Origin: Nocardia iowensis
Lineage (GTDB): Bacteria; Actinomycetota; Actinomycetes; Mycobacteriales; Mycobacteriaceae
Assembly: GCF_019222765.1 (NCBI RefSeq)
Contig: NZ_CP078145.1
Location: 3,038,001-3,102,000 of the forward strand
Length of the DNA stretch: 64,000 nt
Reading direction: 5' to 3'
Under the pieces are notes generated by a model that searched no databases, was not told the origin of the DNA, and saw only the letters and a list, made by a program, of their open reading frames with translations. The position numbers were made by a program, and so were the translations under genes. Numbering within the stretch: the first letter of the stretch is position 1; each line of letters opens with the position of its first letter. Positions 1 to 13,122 of the stretch are shown one piece after another.

Positions 1-624
1 GCAAGAAGTGGCTCGAGCAAGCAAGTCGGGCGAACATTCACCGAGGCGGCTCGGCGCGCACAGATCGTCGACGCCGCGATCGAAGTGATCGCCGAGCACG
101 GCCTGCCCAATACCTCGTTCGCGAAGATCGCGCAGCAAGCCGGGCTGAGCAGCACCGGCATGATCTCCTACCATTTCCGGGGCAAGAATGAGCTGATCCG
201 CGAGGTAGCGGCCGAAATCGTGCGCGTGAACACCGATTTCGTCGTCGCCAAGCTCGAGCCCGAGGTCGGGTACACGGCCGGTCTGCGCGCCTACTTCACG
301 GCCAACATGGCGTTGCTCGACGAGTATCCCCAGCATCAGCGGGCGCTCGCCAGCATTGTCGCCAATGCCAGGTCCGATGATCCGGAGCTGTTCGGCCTGA
401 TCGAGCACGTCGCCGAAATCGCCCGTGGTCAGGAGGAGTGGCTCCGAGAAGCGCAGCGGGCCGGGGAATTTCGGGCCTTCGATCCCGCGATCATGGCGCT
501 GGCCATTCGGGCCGCCCGAGACGCGGCCGTCGCCCGCGCGGCCGACGATCCCGACTTCGACACCGTGGCCTGTGCCCGTGAATTGGGCGATCTCTTCGAA
601 CGCGCTGCCCGCGAGCAGTCGTGA
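1..624 (+). CDS. TetR-family transcriptional regulator, 5' end cut by the window edge
   Basis: The frame is open from base 1 and has no ATG, GTG or TTG before GTG 85. GTG 85 falls inside the first helix of the HTH (RRAQIVDAAIEVIAEHG), so it cannot be the real start; the true start lies outside the window. The N-terminal half carries a standard TetR DNA-binding domain (FAKIAQQAGLSSTGMISYHF), followed by an all-helical ligand-binding domain of ordinary length. It overlaps or abuts the membrane-protein gene that follows, so the two are probably one transcript. The ligand is unknown; the coupled membrane protein is the obvious candidate target. Confidence 0.9.
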   Translation, partial: ARSGSSKQVGRTFTEAARRAQIVDAAIEVIAEHGLPNTSFAKIAQQAGLSSTGMISYHFRGKNELIREVAAEIVRVNTDFVVAKLEPEVGYTAGLRAYFTANMALLDEYPQHQRALASIVANARSDDPELFGLIEHVAEIARGQEEWLREAQRAGEFRAFDPAIMALAIRAARDAAVARAADDPDFDTVACARELGDLFERAAREQS

Positions 625-638
625 TTATTGGAGCCGAG

Positions 639-1304
639 ATGAACTCACCGCAGACGCTTCCCGCCGACCGCACGCCGGAGCAGAAACGCACCGCAGCCCG
701 CCGTCACCTCCTACGCCAGCTGACCTTGGAGTTGGTGCTCCCACTCGGCGGTTACTACGCCCTGCGCGCAGCCGGGGTGGACCCGTGGCTGGCGCTGATC
801 GCGCCCGCACTGCTGATCGGGGGGTTACTCGCTTATTACGCGATAAGACAGCGTCGCCTCGACACGATCGCGCTGTTCACCCTCACCATGATCGTGATCG
901 GCACGGTGATGACCCTGGTGACCGGAGACCCCCGCACGCTGCTGGTGCGCGACAGCTGGATTTTCGGCGTCATCGGCCTGTGGATGCTGGCCACCCTGTT
1001 GACCCCGCGCCCCTTCATGCGCACTGCCTCCCGCGCGATAGTCACGGCGAAGATCGGTGAGGAAGGCTACCGGCAGTGGGATGCCCGCTGGGACAACGAT
1101 TCCCGGTTCCGCGGTCACCTGCGCGTGCTGACCGCCGTGTGGGGTACGGCCTTCGCGGCTGACGCGCTGGTGCGAGTAGTGCTCGCCTACACACTCCCGA
1201 TCGATTCGGTACCGCTGGTGAGCACCTTGCAATGGCTCGCTGTCCTCGCCGTCGTCCTGATCTTCCACAACATCTACGTCACCAAACACGGACTGAAGGC
1301 CTGA
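639..1304 (+). CDS. VC0807-family integral membrane protein (copy A)
   Basis: The protein has about 221 residues and five to six hydrophobic segments. The family landmarks are a TGDPRTLLVRDS loop between helices and a WDARWDNDSRFRGHLR loop before the last helix pair. I chose ATG 639 because GGAG at 630-633 sits five bases upstream; the in-frame GTG 621 overlaps the TetR stop but has no ribosome site. The family has no firmly established function. Two paralogues with the same loop pattern lie in this window at 44080-44781 and 60735-61487, both inside the polyketide cluster. Coupling to a TetR regulator suggests a ligand-responsive membrane function, which is inference. Confidence 0.75.
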   Translation: MNSPQTLPADRTPEQKRTAARRHLLRQLTLELVLPLGGYYALRAAGVDPWLALIAPALLIGGLLAYYAIRQRRLDTIALFTLTMIVIGTVMTLVTGDPRTLLVRDSWIFGVIGLWMLATLLTPRPFMRTASRAIVTAKIGEEGYRQWDARWDNDSRFRGHLRVLTAVWGTAFAADALVRVVLAYTLPIDSVPLVSTLQWLAVLAVVLIFHNIYVTKHGLKA

Positions 1305-1350
1305 GCCGCCATTGCGGCTGAACGTCGCCGACTTGGATTACTGTGGCGGC

Positions 1351-1518
1351 GTGGGGTTTGCCGAATATGGTCCAGGTGATGTCGTCTATTTTCCGGAGGG
1401 ACCGTTCAGCGGTGTTTGCGGGGTCGTGCGAGAAGTCGACGCCCGTAGGGCCAAGCTGCGCATCGACTTCGGTGAGGGACTTGTCCATCGCGAAGGCGGG
1501 GTGCTGCGGGAGCGCTGA
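1351..1518 (+). CDS. small KOW-motif protein, NusG-like
   Basis: The predicted protein has about 55 residues from GTG 1351; an upstream TTG at 1312 would add 13. The sequence GPGDVVYFPEGPFSGVCGVV followed by REVDARRAKLRIDFG matches the KOW domain at the C-terminus of NusG/Spt5, with GD, GPF and the second GxV in register. There is no NGN domain, so this is a free-standing KOW module. In NusG this domain contacts ribosomal protein S10 or Rho; here the role is unknown. No good ribosome site is visible before either start, which lowers confidence that it is expressed as drawn. Confidence 0.5.
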   Translation: MGFAEYGPGDVVYFPEGPFSGVCGVVREVDARRAKLRIDFGEGLVHREGGVLRER

Positions 1519-1709
1519 CACAGTCTGACCGTCGATTTCGACGAGGTCGAGTTGGTCTAGAGGTGCGCTCCCGCTCAAAGCCTCCGTCGATTCCCCCTAC
1601 TCATCGAAGTCCAGCCGCGAGGGGTCGCGAATCGTCCGTCAATGATGCGGCGGCACGAGTGCTCGATAATCGGTGGCAACGTTTTGAGGTGTCGGTTAGG
1701 GTTCCGCCC

Positions 1710-1757
1710 ATGTGTATAGGCCCTGCGATGATCATGAAGCCCTGGTCGCTCCGCTGA
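1710..1757 (+). CDS. candidate leader peptide of the ABC-F gene (15 aa)
   Basis: A 15-codon frame, MCIGPAMIMKPWSLR and stop, lies about 100 bases before the ABC-F start. It ends exactly where the first of four complementary segments begins. Short leader peptides before antibiotic-resistance ABC-F and erm genes are known to stall drug-bound ribosomes and switch downstream RNA folding. A weak AGG lies about 10 bases before ATG 1710; the inner ATGs at 1728 and 1734 could also serve as starts. Its presence is inferred from position and structure, not from a known peptide match. Confidence 0.4.
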   Translation: MCIGPAMIMKPWSLR

Positions 1758-1829
1758 CGGCGGCGACCTGAAATCCAACTGAAGCCGCCGTCCGGGTAAT
1801 CGCGCCGGGCGGTTTCGTGCTGTCCCGGC
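1756..1829 (+). promoter_or_regulatory. candidate ribosome-mediated attenuator upstream of the ABC-F gene
   Basis: Four segments can pair in alternative ways. GACGGCGGC (1756-1764) pairs perfectly with GCCGCCGTC (1784-1792). GCCGCC (1784-1789) can instead pair with GGCGGT (1808-1813). GCCGGG (1804-1809) pairs with CCCGGC (1824-1829). The first segment overlaps the leader-peptide stop codon, so a stalled ribosome would break the 1:2 stem and free segment 2 to pair with 3, opening the 3:4 stem. There is no T-run, which is usual for GC-rich terminators. Confidence 0.45.
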
Positions 1830-1854
1830 TCCATCCTCGAGCTGCGGAGAATCA

Positions 1855-3555
1855 GTGTCTATTTCCCATGTGGACCGAAGTCTGTCCACACCTTCACACC
1901 AGAACTTCTCGTCCAGGGACAATCTGCCTGCGGGAGCGCATGCACACATTCGAGCGACCTCGATCCAAGTGACTCTCGGGTCGCGACCGGTGCTGGCGGA
2001 CGTCTCCGTCACGGTGTCGGCCCGCTCGCGTCTTGCCATTGTCGGGGAGAACGGGCGTGGCAAGACCACGCTGTTGCACGTGCTCGCCGGGCTACTGCAA
2101 CCCGACAGCGGTACCGTCAGCCGGGTCGGCACGATCGGTGTTGCTCAGCAGGCCATACCTTTTCGTGAAGGCGAGACCGTCGGCGCACTCGTCGCCGAGA
2201 CCATCGAGCCCGCCGTGCGGGCATTGCGAGAACTCGACACTGCGACGATCTTGCTCGCCGACGGAGCGCCGGAAGCCGACGACGCCTACGCAGCGGCCTT
2301 GGACACCGCCACCCGGCTCGATGCCTGGGATGCCGAACGCCGCGTCGACATCGCGCTGGCGGCGCTGCACGCGTGCACGGACCGAGAGCGCCCATTGGCG
2401 ACACTCTCGGTAGGGCAGCGCTATCGAGTTCGGCTGGCGTGCCTGCTCGGAGCCGCACACGACATCCTGCTGTTGGACGAGCCGACGAACCACCTCGACC
2501 GCGACGGATTGGACTTCCTCACCGACCGCCTGCGGACCCACTCGGGCGGGCTGGCCATCGTCAGCCACGACCGCGCACTCCTGCGCGATGTCGCCGACGA
2601 GTTCCTGGATCTGGACCCGAGCCAGGACGGACGTCCGCAACTGTTCGCCGGCGGCTATGCGGGCTGGCAGGAGGGCCGTCATCGGGCTCGCGACCGGTGG
2701 GAACAGGAGTACGAGGACCAACTCGCCGAGCGCACGCGGCTGCGGGAAGCCGTCGCGGGTGCCCGCGACCGGCTCAGCACCGGTTGGCGACCCGACAAAG
2801 GACATGGCAAGCATCAGCGCCAGTCCCGAGCGCCAGGCCTGGTCCAAGCGCTCAAACGACGCCAAGCCGAACTCGAGGCACACACCGTCACCGTGCCGGA
2901 ACCACCCCTGCGACTGCGGTTCCCCGACCTGACCGTCCGTCCCGGAACGCCGCTGCTTCGCTGCGACAACATCACCGTGACCGGCCGACTGGATTCGCCC
3001 GTCACACTGTGCCTGGAGGCGGGTGAACGCCTGCTGGTCACCGGTCACAACGGTGCGGGTAAATCCACCCTGCTCGCCGTGCTCGCCGGTGAGTTGGAAC
3101 CGTCCACCGGCAGCATCCACCAGCACGGAGCTGCCCGAGTCGCCCTGATCGGCCAAGAAGTTCCGGCCTGGGAGCCCGAGCTGACCGCGCAGGAGCTCTA
3201 CGACCGCCACATCCGAAGCCTCGCCCTGCACAACAACATCGAACCCCTACCACTGACATCGACAGGTTTACTGGAGAAGCAATCGCAACGCACCTCCGTC
3301 GGCAGACTGTCTCAAGGGCAGCAGCGCAGACTTCACCTCGCGATGCAGCTCGCCGCCCGCCCGATGGTGCTGCTCTGCGATGAACCCACGAACCACCTCT
3401 CGGTATCTCTGGTCGACGAACTCACCGCCGCACTATCGGAAACTCCGGCCGCCGTTGTCGTGGCCACCCACGATCGGCAGATGCTCACCGACCTCGCAGC
3501 GTGGCCCCACCTTTCGCTGGCATCGGAGGCCGTCGACGACGAGGAGCCGTCGTGA
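1855..3555 (+). CDS. ABC-F family ATPase, probable ribosome-protection antibiotic resistance protein
   Basis: The protein has 566 residues with two ABC ATPase domains and no membrane segment. Domain 1 has Walker A GENGRGKT, signature LSVGQ and Walker [12 protein letters not shown]. Domain 2 has Walker [10 protein letters not shown], signature LSQGQQ and Walker [12 protein letters not shown]. Between them is a charged helical linker (about residues 270-340), the part that reaches the ribosomal exit or peptidyl-transferase site in antibiotic-resistance ABC-F proteins. GTG 1855 is preceded by GGAGA at 1846-1850. Family knowledge supports displacement of macrolide, lincosamide or similar drugs; the drug is not predictable here. 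A candidate leader peptide and attenuator upstream suggest induction by ribosome-targeting antibiotics. Confidence 0.85.
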   Translation: MSISHVDRSLSTPSHQNFSSRDNLPAGAHAHIRATSIQVTLGSRPVLADVSVTVSARSRLAIVGENGRGKTTLLHVLAGLLQPDSGTVSRVGTIGVAQQAIPFREGETVGALVAETIEPAVRALRELDTATILLADGAPEADDAYAAALDTATRLDAWDAERRVDIALAALHACTDRERPLATLSVGQRYRVRLACLLGAAHDILLLDEPTNHLDRDGLDFLTDRLRTHSGGLAIVSHDRALLRDVADEFLDLDPSQDGRPQLFAGGYAGWQEGRHRARDRWEQEYEDQLAERTRLREAVAGARDRLSTGWRPDKGHGKHQRQSRAPGLVQALKRRQAELEAHTVTVPEPPLRLRFPDLTVRPGTPLLRCDNITVTGRLDSPVTLCLEAGERLLVTGHNGAGKSTLLAVLAGELEPSTGSIHQHGAARVALIGQEVPAWEPELTAQELYDRHIRSLALHNNIEPLPLTSTGLLEKQSQRTSVGRLSQGQQRRLHLAMQLAARPMVLLCDEPTNHLSVSLVDELTAALSETPAAVVVATHDRQMLTDLAAWPHLSLASEAVDDEEPS

Positions 3556-3708
3556 CTATTTTTCGACCTCGGAAACCCATTTAGGTATGTGCACAACGAC
3601 CGACCGACAAAGCTGGGCGAATGTTGATAGCGGAACGATCTCACTCCGGTGTCTACTGTCACCTGTCCGTGTTCGGATGGGCTGGGTCACACGTGGAGAT
3701 GAGGGTGC

Positions 3709-5025
3709 ATGTTCGGGGTTCGTGAAAAATTAATCTGGGCGGCGGTGCCATTGGCGGTGCTGTGCCTGGTGGCGTCCAGTGCCGGTGTGGCCGCGAGTGA
3801 TCCATACCCGACATTTCCGCCGGATCAGAATCAATTGCCGCAATTGCCATCCGAGCCGCAGCTCTATGATCTGCTGCCGATTCCAGTGCCTGCCGAGGAC
3901 CCCTGGTACAACGATCCGGCGGACCTGGCCTCGTACGCGCCGGGGCAGATCATTCGCTCGCGGACCGTGCAGACCCGGATACTCGGCATTCCGTTCCCGG
4001 TGCACACCAAACAACTGTTGTTCCGCAGCAACGACATTCGCGACAATCCGATCGCGACCGCCACCTCGGTGATCACGCCGGGCATTCCATGGTCGGGCAG
4101 CCCGCGCCCGGTCGTTTCGTTCCAGGAGGCGATCGACTCGACCAACTCGGCGTGCAACCCGTCGTACACGCTGCAGGTGGGCACCATGAAAGAAGCGGCG
4201 CTGGCGCAATTCTGGCTGGCGCAGGGTTTCGCGATCAACGTTCCGGACTTCGACGGCAAATTCAATACCTTCAATACCTTCGACGAGGGCAAGATGGTGT
4301 TGGACAGCCTTCGGGCCATGAAAAACGATGCGGCACTGGGCCTTACGGATTCCGGAATCGCGCTGTACGGCTACTCCGGTGGCGGCTCGGGTTCGATCCG
4401 CGCCGCCGAACTGCGCGAAAGCTACGCGCCCGACGTACGACTACTCGGCACCGCGATCGGCGGCACCCCCGGTGACCTCCAGTTGCAGGCACGGTACGCG
4501 ACCGAACAGCAACCCGGGCTCGCCGGGATCAGCAACTTCACCATGTGGCTCGGCTTCGCCGGGTTGTCCAAGGAGTTCCCCGAAGAATTCGATGCGACAA
4601 AGCTGCTGAACAAGGAAGGTCAAGCGATTCTGCGGGATATGCAGAGTCGTTGCGTGTACACGATCGCGTTGTCCGGCATGTACCGACCCATCAGCGACTA
4701 CTACCAGCCCGGCATGACCCTGGAATCCGTTCCCGGGGTGATGCGGGTGCTGCGGGAACAGAGTCTGGGTCAGCATATTCCGGACAGCCCGATCTTCTGG
4801 TGGCACGGGATCTGGGATGAGCTGATCCCCGCGTCCGTGGTGCTGCCGGTGGTGAACGACTACTGGAACCGCGGTGCCGACCTGCGGTTCTACACCATGC
4901 CGCTACCCGAGCACATCGTCAACGCCGGTGCGGGCTGGCCGCCCGCGGTGGCCTGGATCAGTGCGGTCCTGCGCGGTCTGCCGCCGGGTCCGCGGTTCAA
5001 GGCAGACTTCCAGCTCCCCGGCTAG
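3709..5025 (+). CDS. secreted lipase, LIP family (PF03583 type)
   Basis: The 438-residue protein begins with a typical signal peptide (hydrophobic stretch WAAVPLAVLCLVASSAGVAA) and is probably exported. The nucleophile elbow GYSGGGSG lies near residue 223. The segment YAPGQIIRSRTVQTR and the C-terminal HGIWDELIP and LPEHIV stretches fit the alpha/beta-hydrolase secretory lipase family of actinomycetes and fungi, the latter supplying the likely catalytic Asp and His. The substrate is probably triacylglycerols or other esters. It stands alone, about 150 bases after the ABC-F gene, and no strong promoter or terminator was recognised in that gap. Confidence 0.85.
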   Translation: MFGVREKLIWAAVPLAVLCLVASSAGVAASDPYPTFPPDQNQLPQLPSEPQLYDLLPIPVPAEDPWYNDPADLASYAPGQIIRSRTVQTRILGIPFPVHTKQLLFRSNDIRDNPIATATSVITPGIPWSGSPRPVVSFQEAIDSTNSACNPSYTLQVGTMKEAALAQFWLAQGFAINVPDFDGKFNTFNTFDEGKMVLDSLRAMKNDAALGLTDSGIALYGYSGGGSGSIRAAELRESYAPDVRLLGTAIGGTPGDLQLQARYATEQQPGLAGISNFTMWLGFAGLSKEFPEEFDATKLLNKEGQAILRDMQSRCVYTIALSGMYRPISDYYQPGMTLESVPGVMRVLREQSLGQHIPDSPIFWWHGIWDELIPASVVLPVVNDYWNRGADLRFYTMPLPEHIVNAGAGWPPAVAWISAVLRGLPPGPRFKADFQLPG

Positions 5026-5045
5026 GCGAGTACAGACTTTTCTGA

Positions 5046-5063
5046 ATACAGAAATAGCTGTAT
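5046..5063. promoter_or_regulatory. ArsR-type operator for the CmtR-like repressor
   Basis: ATACAG-AAATAG-CTGTAT is a perfect 6-6-6 inverted repeat ending nine bases before GTG 5073. A possible -10 element (TATCGT, 5061-5066) overlaps its right arm, so repressor binding would block the promoter. The short distance to GTG and lack of a ribosome site suggest a leaderless transcript. Confidence 0.65.
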
Positions 5064-5072
5064 CGTTCGGGT

Positions 5073-5402
5073 GTGGACACCTTGATGCATCGTGACGCGC
5101 TGTCCCGCTTCGGGTACGCGCTGTCGGACTCGACGCGGACGCAGATTCTGCTGAGCCTGCGTACCGCGCCGGGCTATCCGTCGGAGTTGGCGGACCAGAT
5201 CGGGGTGTCGCGCCAGATCCTGTCCAATCACCTTGCCTGCCTGCGTGGTTGCGGCCTGGTCGTCGCGGTCCCGGAGGGTCGCCGCAGCCGGTACGAGCTG
5301 GCCGACCCGCGGATCGGTCGCGCGCTGGACGACCTGGTCGGGCTGGTGCTCGCGGTCGACCCGGCCTGCTGCCCGGCCGCCGAGGCCGAGGAGTGCTGCT
5401 GA
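5073..5402 (+). CDS. cmtR-like: CmtR-like ArsR/SmtB metal-sensing repressor
   Basis: The protein has 109 residues with a winged-helix fold. The stretch NHLACLRGCGLVVAVPEGR is very close to mycobacterial CmtR, whose Cd/Pb site uses the two cysteines of CLRGC plus a C-terminal cysteine. Here these are Cys56 and Cys60, with four more at 99, 100, 108 and 109 (a CC...CC tail) that could serve as or extend the third ligand. It overlaps the exporter gene by one base (TGATG), so the pair is one operon under the operator at 5046-5063. The expected role is derepression by Cd, Pb or a related thiophilic metal; which metal is inference. ATG 5085 is an alternative start. Confidence 0.85.
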   Translation: MDTLMHRDALSRFGYALSDSTRTQILLSLRTAPGYPSELADQIGVSRQILSNHLACLRGCGLVVAVPEGRRSRYELADPRIGRALDDLVGLVLAVDPACCPAAEAEECC

Positions 5403-6100
5403 TGTCGGAGCTCGGGATGCCGCTGGTCACGCTGGGGCCAAGCCCGGACCGGAAGGCGGTGCTGGCGAAGCGGATCCGCTGGTTCGTGGCCGCGACGATC
5501 AGCTACAACGTGGTCGAGGCGATCATCGCGCTGGTCGAGGGCACTCGGGTGTCGTCGACGGCGTTGATCGGCTTCGGTCTCGACTCGGTGATCGAGGTAT
5601 CCTCGGCGGCCGCGGTGGCGTGGCAATTCGCCGGTCGCGACCCGGAAGCCAGGGAGAAGGTCGCGCTGCGGATCATCGCGTTCTCGTTCTTCGGCCTCGC
5701 CGCCTACGTCACGGTCGATGCGGTCCGGGCTTTGCTGGGGATAGTGGAGGCCCGGCATAGTCCGGTCGGAATAGGTTTGGCCGCAGTCAGTTTGGCTGTC
5801 ATGCCAGTGCTGTCCTTGGCCCAGCGCCGCGCCGGGCGCGAACTCGGCTCCCTGTCGGCCGTCGCGGATTCCAAGCAGACCTTGTTGTGCACCTATTTGT
5901 CGGCGGTGCTGCTGGTCGGGTTGCTGCTCAACAGTTTGTTCGGCTGGTCGTGGGCCGATCCGATCGCCGCGCTGGTGATCGCGGTGATCGCGGTCAGGGA
6001 GGGCGCCAACGCCTGGAAGGGCGACACCTGCTGCCCCAGCCCGGTCGGTCGGGTATCCGGCACCGACAGCAAGACCGACGCCTGCGACTGCTGCGATTGA
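5402..6100 (+). CDS. cation diffusion facilitator (CDF) family metal exporter
   Basis: The 232-residue protein has about six membrane helices. CDF landmarks are ALIGFGLDSVIE in helix 2 and DSKQTLLCTYLS plus WADPIAAL in helices 5 and 6, which supply the Asp and His/Ser-type metal ligands of the transport site. It lacks the usual cytoplasmic C-terminal domain and instead ends in a Cys-rich tail (DTCCP and ACDCCD). Translation is coupled to the CmtR-like regulator, so export of the metal sensed by it is the natural reading. The codon start ATG 5402 overlaps the repressor stop; longer frames upstream lie inside the repressor gene. Confidence 0.8.
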   Translation: MSELGMPLVTLGPSPDRKAVLAKRIRWFVAATISYNVVEAIIALVEGTRVSSTALIGFGLDSVIEVSSAAAVAWQFAGRDPEAREKVALRIIAFSFFGLAAYVTVDAVRALLGIVEARHSPVGIGLAAVSLAVMPVLSLAQRRAGRELGSLSAVADSKQTLLCTYLSAVLLVGLLLNSLFGWSWADPIAALVIAVIAVREGANAWKGDTCCPSPVGRVSGTDSKTDACDCCD

Positions 6101-6108
6101 GTCATACC

Positions 6109-6140
6109 GGCCGGGGCCGCCGAATTCGACGACCCCGGCC
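6109..6140. terminator. bidirectional terminator hairpin
   Basis: GGCCGGGG (6109-6116) and CCCCGGCC (6133-6140) form a perfect 8-bp GC stem with a 16-base loop. It lies exactly in the 52-base gap between the convergent CDF exporter and acyl-CoA carboxylase genes. Confidence 0.65.
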
Positions 6141-6152
6141 AGGTATTCGGAA

Positions 6153-11609
<5,457 letters not shown>

Positions 11610-11636
11610 CTCGACAGCCCTTCCTCTCAAAGGCAT

Positions 11637-12097
11637 TTAGCCCGCGCGGTGTGCGGCTTTATCGTGCGTGTCGACCCGGTCCCGAAGCCACCCCGGTGCG
11701 GGTGTGGCTCGAGCCAGCACGGTAGGACACTACGGATACCGACTCGAGCGTAAGGGTTTTCGCCGCGAACGCCCTGCCCGCAACGACGATACTCATCGGT
11801 AGCAGCGCAAATTCGATCTCCGGCGCCCGTAAACGGCCGGAATCGGCCGCATCGGAACAGACATTCCGATCGGCGAAACCGACATTCCGATCGCCGGACA
11901 GAGCCGGGACGCCAGCGGTCCCGTCCCGCCATCGGTAAGGCTATTGGCCTTGTCAACGTCGCGGACAGACCCGCGAAGGTGCGCCACCGGAACTGGGGGC
12001 CATCGATGATGTGCCGATTCGATTGGTGCCGTTGCCGGTTGCGCGATGATGAGCAGGAGTGACAGTCAGGGTGTGCTCGGCCGCGGCAGGGGATGAC
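11637..12097. other. non-coding gap between the divergent carboxylase and methyltransferase genes
   Basis: This 461-base stretch separates divergent genes and must hold both promoters. The only structure I see is the repeat cluster at 11852-11893. No convincing small gene on either strand was found; long open frames here are antisense extensions of neighbours. Confidence 0.6.
11852..11893. repeat. direct and inverted repeat cluster, possible operator
   Basis: GACATTCCGATCG occurs at 11860-11872 and again at 11881-11893, spaced exactly 21 bases (two helical turns). The first copy also forms an inverted repeat TCGGAA-CAGACA-TTCCGA at 11852-11869. The spacing suggests side-by-side protein binding upstream of one of the divergent genes. 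Confidence 0.4.
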
Positions 12098-12901
12098 ATG
12101 AGCGAAGCCGGTTCCTACATCATTCGCGGCGGGCGGCCGGGCCGGGAACGACTGCGCGTGCTGGCCGGAGTGCTGGCGCCGACGACGCGGGCGCTGCTTG
12201 AGCGGCTGCCGGTCCGGCCGGGCGACCGATGCTGGGACGTCGGATGCGGCGGCGGGGACGTGACGGTGATGATCGCGGACATGGTCGGTCCGGCGGGCCG
12301 AGTACTCGGCACCGACATCGATCCGGCCAAGGTCGCGTTGGCCCGCGCCGAAGCCTCCGCATATCCGCAGGTGGAGTATCGAGTCGGCAACATCATGGGC
12401 GGGGCACCGGACGGAACTTTCGATATCGCGCACGCCCGCTTTCTGCTCTCGCACCTGACCGACCCCGGCGCGGCGGTCGCGGCGATCGGCCGGGCTCTTC
12501 GGCCGGGCGGCATTCTGGCCGTCGAGGACGTCGACTTCAGCGCACTGGTGTGCTGTCCCGACCTGCCCGCGTTCCGCGCCTACCACGATCTCTACATTCG
12601 CACCGGTCGCTACCGAGGCGCCGACCCGCTGATCGGCCCGAGGTTGCCGCTGCTCCTGCACGAGGCGGGCTGCACTGACATCCATATCCAGATAAACCAG
12701 CTCGCCGAACCGGACCCGACGATCAAGTCCATCCACGTTCTCACCCTGGAGAACATCGCCGACGCCGCACTCCAGGCCGGGCTCACCAGCCCCGCCGAAC
12801 TCGACGCAATGCTCACCGACCTCCGTGCGGCGGTGGACGACTCGTCGATGGTGCTGGCCGCACCTCGGATGGTCCAGACCTGGGGGCGAAAACCGCGATG
12901 A
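12098..12901 (+). CDS. class I SAM-dependent methyltransferase
   Basis: The protein has 267 residues from ATG 12098, which has GCAGGGG about six bases upstream. An in-frame GTG at 12059 would add 13 residues without a ribosome site. The SAM-binding motif I is WDVGCGGGDVT, followed by the acidic end of strand 2 (GTDID) and a DIAHARFLLSHL motif, typical of UbiE/ubiquinone-type small-molecule methyltransferases. The substrate is unknown. It converges on the lanthipeptide operon and shares a terminator with it, so a direct link to that operon is not implied. Confidence 0.8.
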   Translation: MSEAGSYIIRGGRPGRERLRVLAGVLAPTTRALLERLPVRPGDRCWDVGCGGGDVTVMIADMVGPAGRVLGTDIDPAKVALARAEASAYPQVEYRVGNIMGGAPDGTFDIAHARFLLSHLTDPGAAVAAIGRALRPGGILAVEDVDFSALVCCPDLPAFRAYHDLYIRTGRYRGADPLIGPRLPLLLHEAGCTDIHIQINQLAEPDPTIKSIHVLTLENIADAALQAGLTSPAELDAMLTDLRAAVDDSSMVLAAPRMVQTWGRKPR

Positions 12902-12916
12902 GTTCCGCCAGGCCGA

Positions 12917-12942
12917 GCAGGGGTCGGCACTAGCTCCCCTGC
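12917..12942. terminator. bidirectional terminator hairpin
   Basis: GCAGGGG (12917-12923) and CCCCTGC (12936-12942) form a perfect 7-bp stem with a 12-base loop. It lies between the convergent methyltransferase stop and the lanthipeptide precursor stop. Confidence 0.55.
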
Positions 12943-12957
12943 ACGGCATCGGCCGCA

Positions 12958-13089
12958 CTATTCGGGGACAGCGGTGTAGTTGTCAGCCCATTCGAAACTG
13001 CGATAGTGGCTGCGGCAGCACATTTGCGGCTCCATCGGCTGCTCTTCGATTTCCGGCAGGTCCTGCAGTTCCAAGACGTCGGTCTCCAT
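12958..13089 (-). CDS. lanA-like: class III/IV lanthipeptide precursor peptide
   Basis: The 43-residue peptide starts at ATG 13089, six bases after GGAAGAGG (13096-13103), and lies 33 bases downstream of the synthetase stop. The acidic leader METDVLELQDLPEIEEQPME contains VLELQDL, matching the conserved L-x-L-Q-x-L recognition motif of class III leaders and the LPE segment of class IV leaders. The putative core starts near MCCRSHYRSFEW and ends ADNYTAVPE. It has two adjacent Cys (24, 25) followed by Ser27, Ser31 and Thr39. The Cys lie N-terminal to the Ser/Thr, the reverse of the classical labionin order Ser-x2-Ser-x(2-5)-Cys. The leader-core junction and ring pattern are not known. The gene is very short, but its leader motif and its place in the operon support it. 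Confidence 0.8.
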   Translation of the reverse strand: METDVLELQDLPEIEEQPMEPQMCCRSHYRSFEWADNYTAVPE

Positions 13090-13122
13090 GGTTCGCCTCT
13101 TCCTTTTCCTGTGTTCTTCCGA

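Noticed and set aside
2092..3231. Open frame of 379 codons antisense to the ABC-F gene
   Set aside because: The plus strand encodes two complete ABC ATPase domains; the antisense reading has no domain.
11627..12958. Open frame of 443 codons on the minus strand across the carboxylase-methyltransferase gap
   Set aside because: Mostly antisense to the methyltransferase with its SAM motif; the rest is non-coding and shows no protein-like sequence.
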